From assembly GCF_044068515.1 (NCBI RefSeq), contig NZ_JBIPKI010000042.1:1-23197 (forward strand): DNA of 23,197 bases, in the 5' to 3' direction. Below the pieces are notes generated by a model that was given only the letters and a program-made list of their open reading frames with translations, was not told the DNA's origin and searched no databases. Position 1 is the stretch's first letter. Every line of letters begins with the position of its first letter. The stretch is from Desulfurivibrio sp044068515. Its GTDB lineage: Bacteria > Desulfobacterota > Desulfobulbia > Desulfobulbales > Desulfurivibrionaceae. The translations under genes were made by a program, and so were the position numbers. This document shows positions 19,299-23,197 of the stretch, piece by piece.

Positions 19299-20705
19299 TT
19301 ATTTGCTGATGTTAGCCGGATTGCTGAGGACTCGCCACATTCTTTCGGTGATTTCGGTGATTTCCTCCGGGGTGGCCGAGAGGGGAAGCCATAAGTAAAC
19401 AATGTTGCCCAGGGGGCGCAGCAGCAGGCCTTCCTTGAGACCGGCCAGGTAGATGGGCCAGCCCACCCGTTTGGCGGGGGGGAAGGGGCGCTTGGTTTCC
19501 CGGTCTTCCACCAGTTCCAGGGCGGCGATCATGCCGAGGCGGCGCAGGTCGCCCACCCAGGGCAGCTCGCGGAACCTTTCCAGGCACTGGTCCAGGTGGC
19601 GGATTTTGGCCGGCAGGCCGGCCATGGTCTGCTCCTGCTCGAAAACCTCCAGGGATCCCAGGGCCGCCGCGGCCGCCAGGGGGTTGCCGGAAAAGGTGTG
19701 GCCGTGGAAAAAGGTCTTGTTCTGGGCGTAGTCGGCGTAGAAGGCCTGGTAAATTTCGTCGGTGGTCATGGTGACCGCCATGGGCAGCATCCCCCCGGTC
19801 AGGCCCTTGGATAAACAGAGAAAATCCGGGCTCACCCCGGCCGATTCCAGGGCGAACATGGTGCCGGTGCGGCCGAAGCCGGTGGCCACCTCGTCGAAAA
19901 TCAGGTGAACCCCGTAGTGGCGGGCCAGGGCGGCGGCCCGGGCCAGCCACTGGGGCGGATAGACGATCATCCCCCCCGCCGCCAGCAGCCGGGGCTCCAG
20001 GATAAAGGCGGCGATCCGGTCGCCCCGCTGGTCCAGCAGGTCGGCCAGGGGCTCCAGGCAGCGGCAGTCGCAGGGCAGCTTGGGCAGCTCCGGGCCGGAC
20101 GCCGAAGGGCCGATGAGCTCGGCCGGCGGCGGCGCCATCCCCGCCGGGCAGCGATAGCAGTATGGGGGCGGCACCCGATGGGAGGGGAACATCAGGTGGG
20201 CGAAGGCCTGGTGAAACTCCGGCACTCCGCCCAGGCTCATGGTGCCGATGGTGTCGCCATGGTAGCCCCGCTCCAGGCCCACCAACTCCCGCCGTTCGGG
20301 CCAGCCCCGCTGGAGCCAGTACTGCAGCGACATCTTGACCGCCACTTCGCAGGCGGTGGAGCCGTTGTCGGAATAGAACACCTTGGTCAGCTTGGCTGGG
20401 GTCAGCTCCACCAGTTTTTCGGCCAGGCGGATCACCGGTTCGTGGCTGACCCCGGCCAGCAGGACCTGGTCCAGCCGTTCCAGTTGCTCACGGACAAAGC
20501 GCTTGAGGGTGGGATGATTATGACCGTGGACGATGCACCACCAGGAGGAAATGGTGTCGAAGTAGGCCCGGCCCCGGCGGTCAAAGAGCAGCAGGCCCTC
20601 GGCCCGGTCGATCAGCAGCAGGTCGCGATGGGCGTAGTCATGCATCTGGGTAAAGGGGTGCCAGACGTAGGCCCGGTCCTTCTCGGAGAGGTTGTCTTCG
20701 GTCAT
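19299..20705 (-). CDS. bioA: Adenosylmethionine-8-amino-7-oxononanoate aminotransferase
   Basis: A 468-residue class III PLP aminotransferase of biotin synthesis: it transfers the amino group of SAM to KAPA, giving 7,8-diaminopelargonate. Signs are VWHPFTQM (14-21, substrate-site segment typical of BioA), SSWWCIVHGHNHP (53-65), YSDNGSTACE (111-120), DEVATGFGRTG (271-281) and PLP-binding Lys300 in LSKGLTGGMLPM. Relative to E. coli BioA (429 residues) it carries an extra Cys-rich segment, PYCYRCPAG to CDCRC (about 181-216), with five cysteines that could bind a metal. The start overlaps the hpt stop by four bases (ATGA), so it is coupled to hpt; no other biotin gene is in view. Confidence 0.95.
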   Translation of the reverse strand: MTEDNLSEKDRAYVWHPFTQMHDYAHRDLLLIDRAEGLLLFDRRGRAYFDTISSWWCIVHGHNHPTLKRFVREQLERLDQVLLAGVSHEPVIRLAEKLVELTPAKLTKVFYSDNGSTACEVAVKMSLQYWLQRGWPERRELVGLERGYHGDTIGTMSLGGVPEFHQAFAHLMFPSHRVPPPYCYRCPAGMAPPPAELIGPSASGPELPKLPCDCRCLEPLADLLDQRGDRIAAFILEPRLLAAGGMIVYPPQWLARAAALARHYGVHLIFDEVATGFGRTGTMFALESAGVSPDFLCLSKGLTGGMLPMAVTMTTDEIYQAFYADYAQNKTFFHGHTFSGNPLAAAAALGSLEVFEQEQTMAGLPAKIRHLDQCLERFRELPWVGDLRRLGMIAALELVEDRETKRPFPPAKRVGWPIYLAGLKEGLLLRPLGNIVYLWLPLSATPEEITEITERMWRVLSNPANISK

Positions 20706-21232
20706 TTGGCCAGGCGTTCCTCCCGGACCCGGTAGATGGCGGGGTACTGGCGATACTGTTCGGCGTAATCAAGGCCGTAGCCGACCAGAAAGCCGCGCTC
20801 GACCAAGAAGCCGGGGTAATCGACCGGGACTTCCACCAGGCGGCGTTGCTGTTTGTCGATCAGGGCGCAGACCCGCAGGGAGGCCACTTCCCGGGCCAGG
20901 AAAAGATCCCTGAGCCGGGCCAGGGTCAGGCCGCTGTCGACGATATCCTCCACCAGCAGGACGTGGCGACCGGCCAGGGGCAGTTCCACGTCCTTGCTCA
21001 GCCGCACCCGGCCGGAAGTAGAGGAACCCTGGCCGTAGCTGGCCGCCCGGACGAAATCCACCTTGAGGGGCACCGTGATTTGCCGGGCCAGATCGGCGGC
21101 AAAGATAAAGGCCCCGTTCAGGATCCCCACCAGCAACAGCTCCCGGCCCTGGTAATCGGCGGAGATCGTTTGACCCAGCTCCTTGACCCGGGCGGCGATG
21201 GCCGCCGGGCTGAAAAGCATTTCCTTGTCCAT
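20702..21232 (-). CDS. hpt: Hypoxanthine phosphoribosyltransferase
   Basis: A 176-residue purine-salvage enzyme converting hypoxanthine (and usually guanine) plus PRPP to IMP/GMP in the cytoplasm. The PRPP-binding signature is HVLLVEDIVDSGLTL (90-104); LLLVGILNGAFIFAADLAR (32-50) carries the pyrophosphate-binding loop region; VDFVRAASYGQGSSTSG (58-74) is the flexible catalytic loop; FLVGYGLDYAEQYRQ (about 148-162) closes the base pocket. Length is normal for the family. The ribosome binding site is weak (GGGAG about 13 bases away), so the start at 21232 is likely but not certain; ATG at codon 5 is an alternative. It precedes bioA in a two-gene overlapping pair, an unusual but not meaningful pairing as far as I can tell. 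Confidence 0.95.
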   Translation of the reverse strand: MDKEMLFSPAAIAARVKELGQTISADYQGRELLLVGILNGAFIFAADLARQITVPLKVDFVRAASYGQGSSTSGRVRLSKDVELPLAGRHVLLVEDIVDSGLTLARLRDLFLAREVASLRVCALIDKQQRRLVEVPVDYPGFLVERGFLVGYGLDYAEQYRQYPAIYRVREERLAK

Positions 21233-21521
21233 GGTTTATTGCGCGCTCCCTGCTTGCTCTCCCTTTCCCCGCCGGCCCGGTTGAAGTCCTGCCGCCGTCG
21301 CTCCCCAGCATAGCCCACCCGGCGGCAATGGCAAGGGAACAAAGCGGGCAAGCGGCAAAAAGATAAACTGCTTGACGACCCCGGGCCCCTTGCCTCATCA
21401 TAACAAGGAACCCTGATGATTCAGGAACGAAATGGAGCCGGCCCCAACCCGGCCGGTCCGGCAATAAATCAGGCGCCTGCCGTTAAAGGCGGCCGCCCTA
21501 AGTCAAGCGGAGGGCTGACCC
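21233..21521. other. Divergent intergenic region between hpt and rubredoxin
   Basis: About 290 bases. A possible -35 TTGACG (21372-21377) with CATCAT 18 bases on could serve rubredoxin, but the -10 is poor. No gene or strong hairpin was recognised. The long in-frame readings across it are compositional. Confidence 0.35.
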
Positions 21522-21683
21522 ATGCAAAAGTACGAATGCGATGTCTGTGGTTATATCTACGATCCGGAAGCCGGCGATCCCCCCAACGGGGTCGAACCGG
21601 GTACCGCCTTTGCCGATGTGCCGGATAGCTGGAGCTGCCCGATCTGCGGGGCCGACAAAAGCCAGTTTTCCCCCGCCAACTGA
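21522..21683 (+). CDS. Rubredoxin
   Basis: A 53-residue rubredoxin, a small cytoplasmic electron carrier with one iron held by four cysteines. The two knuckles are YECDVCGYIYDPEAGDP (Cys6, Cys9) and SWSCPICGADKSQF (Cys39, Cys42), with the conserved G-V-x-P-G-T-x-F-x-x-x-P-x-x-W between them. Length is standard (52-54). The ATG has GGAGGG (21509-21514) seven bases upstream. In anaerobes rubredoxin commonly feeds rubrerythrin, desulfoferrodoxin or rubredoxin:oxygen oxidoreductase in oxidative-stress defence; none of these partners lies in view. It stands alone, facing away from hpt, with a hairpin after the stop. Confidence 0.97.
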   Translation: MQKYECDVCGYIYDPEAGDPPNGVEPGTAFADVPDSWSCPICGADKSQFSPAN

Positions 21684-21722
21684 GCCCCGCCGCCCCCGGG
21701 CAGCGGGGGCGGTTGCCGGCTC
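21682..21722 (+). terminator. GC-rich hairpin after rubredoxin
   Basis: CCGCCCCCG (21690-21698) pairs perfectly with CGGGGGCGG (21704-21712), with an outer GAGCC/GGCTC (21682-21686 and 21718-21722). Only a short AATTTGT follows, so it is a probable but imperfect intrinsic terminator. Confidence 0.6.
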
Positions 21723-21785
21723 AATTTGTCTTCCCGGTCGGCGCCCCCGGCCGCCGGACTGTCGCCTGTCCCCCGCTGGTGACTT

Positions 21786-21944
21786 GTTGCTTCAGCCTTA
21801 CCGTCGCCGCAGGGCCCGGTTCCAGCAAGCTTGTCTCACTGGTCTGCGCCCCTGAACACCGGGCCGCCGACTGGCGGCTCTTGCAGCCGGTTGCTTTCGC
21901 CTTACCGTCGCCACAGGGCCCGGTTCCAACCAGCTTGTCTCACT
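21786..21944. repeat. Two ~55-bp direct repeats, period 104 bp, at the end of mnmE
   Basis: Copy 1 (21786-21840) and copy 2 (21890-21944) share CCTTACCGTCGCC, CAGGGCCCGGTTCCA and AGCTTGTCTCACT, with a fixed 104-base offset and about seven differences. Copy 2 runs into the mnmE stop codon (21940-21942). The sequence before each copy (GGCCGCCG-ACTG) is also similar, so the true unit may be about 100 bp. Confidence 0.85.
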
Positions 21945-23197
21945 TGCCGATGCAGAAGCGGGAAAAAATGCTGTCCAGCAAATCCTCGTTGCTGGTGGCC
22001 CCGACAATCTCCCCGAGATAACCCAGCGCTGTCTGCAGTTCCACTGCCAGCAGTTCCGGGGCCAAGTCGGCCTTAAAGCCGGCGGCCAGGCGTTCGGCGG
22101 CCGCCAGGGCCCGGACCAGGGCGGCTTCGTGGCGGGCGTTGGGCACGCAGGCAAAGCCGGGGTCCCGGGGCTCGCCACCGCTGATGGCCCGAAAGATGGC
22201 GTCTTCCAGTTCCTTGAGGCCGGCCCCGGTGCGGGCCGAAATCCCCACCAGGGGCAACCCGGGCAACCGGGCGCGCCAGTCGGCCAGGGCCTGGTCGGCG
22301 GCCCCGACCGGACCTGAAGCCGGCTCGGCCAGCAGATCAAGCTTGTTGACCACCACCAGTACTTTCTTATCCCCCACGCTGGCCCGCAGGGCCAAATCTT
22401 CCGGGCCTGCGGCGGCGCCGGCCTCCACCAGCAGCAGCACCAGGTCGGCGTCCGCCACCCGGCGGCGGGAACGTTCGATGCCGATCTCCTCCACCGTTTC
22501 GCTGGTTTCGCGGATCCCGGCGGTATCGATGATCCGCAGGGGCATGCCGTGGATGTTGAGGCACTCCTCGATGGTGTCCCTGGTGGTGCCGGGAATGGCG
22601 GTGACGATGGCCCGCTCCTCGCGGAGCAGGGCGTTGAGCAGGCTGGACTTGCCCACGTTGGGCCGGCCGAGGATGACCACCGCCGCGCCCTCGCGAAAAA
22701 TCCGGCCCTGGCGGGCGCCGGCCAGCAGTTCCCGCAGGGGGGCGCTGACCTCGGCGGCCAGCCGCTCTCCCATAGCCCGGCTGGCGATGATTTCCCCGTC
22801 CTCGTCGGGGAAGTCGATGGCCACCTCGACCACCGCCAGCAGCTCCAACAGGACCTCGCGGACCTGCTCCACCCGCTGCTGGAGTCCGCCCTGCAACTGG
22901 GCCAGGGCCAGGTTGAGTCCCTCGCGAGTGCCGGCGTTGAGCAGATCGAGCACCGCCTCGGCCCGGGTCAGGTCGATGCGGCCATTGAGAAAGGCCCGCT
23001 TGGTGAATTCACCGGGCTCGGCCGCCCGCACCCCTTCCTCGGCCAGAATCAAGGCCAGAATTTCCCGCAGCACCACGTAACCGCCATGGCAGTGGATTTC
23101 CACCACGTCCTCGCGGGTATAGGTCGCCGGGGCGGCCATGAAAACCGCCATCACCTCATCCAGCGGCCGGCCTTTGCCGGGCTCGACGATCCAGCCG
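21940..23197 (-). CDS. mnmE: tRNA uridine-5-carboxymethylaminomethyl modification GTPase (5' end beyond window)
   Basis: The last 418 or so residues of MnmE (TrmE), which with MnmG modifies the wobble uridine of several tRNAs. Seen in order: GRPLDEVMAVFMAAP-TYTREDVVEIHCHGG (N-terminal folate-binding domain end), a helical domain (FTKRAFLNGRIDLTRAEAV), then the G domain with GRPNVGKSSLLNALL (G1), PGTTRD (G2), DTAGIRET (G3), NKLDLL (G4) and SARTGAGL (G5), and the invariant C-terminal FCIGK whose Cys is essential in E. coli. The reading frame is open to the window edge, so about 55-60 N-terminal residues are missing; internal ATG/GTG codons near 23154 are not the start. Its stop lies inside a 104-bp-period tandem repeat. 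Confidence 0.96.
   Translation of the reverse strand, partial: GWIVEPGKGRPLDEVMAVFMAAPATYTREDVVEIHCHGGYVVLREILALILAEEGVRAAEPGEFTKRAFLNGRIDLTRAEAVLDLLNAGTREGLNLALAQLQGGLQQRVEQVREVLLELLAVVEVAIDFPDEDGEIIASRAMGERLAAEVSAPLRELLAGARQGRIFREGAAVVILGRPNVGKSSLLNALLREERAIVTAIPGTTRDTIEECLNIHGMPLRIIDTAGIRETSETVEEIGIERSRRRVADADLVLLLVEAGAAAGPEDLALRASVGDKKVLVVVNKLDLLAEPASGPVGAADQALADWRARLPGLPLVGISARTGAGLKELEDAIFRAISGGEPRDPGFACVPNARHEAALVRALAAAERLAAGFKADLAPELLAVELQTALGYLGEIVGATSNEDLLDSIFSRFCIGK

Noticed and set aside
21416..21628. 70-codon plus-strand frame overlapping rubredoxin
   Set aside because: Out of frame with rubredoxin, no domain, weak start context.

Overview
The window is GC-rich, densely packed bacterial DNA. 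The gene content (twin-arginine molybdoenzyme with a four-cluster ferredoxin subunit and TorD chaperone, a YedE/TusA/DUF3343 sulfur-selenium cluster, molbindin, rubredoxin, an NtrC-type regulator with a sigma-54 promoter) suggests an anaerobic respiratory bacterium. A deltaproteobacterium (Desulfobacterota, perhaps Desulfobulbales-like) is my inference; no 16S or marker tree is available.

Layout. 1-1119 (-): DEAD-box RNA helicase, cut by the window edge. 1439-3030 (-): LapA-like coiled-coil membrane protein and a secreted intradiol-dioxygenase-fold protein, separated by an 87-bp hairpin. 3130-4915: a mobile patch holding a CcdA/CcdB-type toxin-antitoxin pair and a REP-associated tyrosine transposase (RAYT) gene bounded by perfect 24-bp inverted repeats; a third copy of that repeat lies upstream of ccdA. 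4917-5507 (+): DUF218/YdcF-like protein starting at the edge of the element. 5554-9293 (-): molbindin, a RelE/HigB-like-fold protein, an NAD(P)H-hydrate dehydratase-like protein, a DUF3343 protein, TusA-like and YedE; the last four are the sulfur/selenium handling cluster. 9503-9715 (-): a small possible zinc-ribbon protein between two identical-core palindromes.

10245-18849 (+) is the most interesting part. A textbook sigma-54 promoter precedes an iron-sulfur subunit, a periplasmic molybdopterin reductase, a strong intra-operon hairpin, a TorD-type chaperone, a PhnD-like lipoprotein, a sensor histidine kinase and a sigma-54-dependent response regulator, ending in a rho-independent terminator. 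It reads as a self-contained 'sense and respire' module for an oxyanion whose identity I cannot fix (arsenate, selenate, antimonate or a sulfur oxyanion are all possible). The periplasmic lipoprotein would detect the substrate, the kinase/regulator would activate the sigma-54 promoter, and the reductase would use the substrate.

18854-23197 holds tRNA-Arg(TCG) (-), a tandem repeat of ~100-nt hairpin elements, bioA and hpt (-, overlapping by 4 bp), a 53-residue rubredoxin (+), a ~104-bp tandem repeat, and the 3' part of mnmE (-).

Two families of dispersed palindromes run through the window: short GGGG-CAGATT-type palindromes related to the ends of the RAYT element, and ~100-nt long hairpins on both sides of yedE and next to the tRNA.
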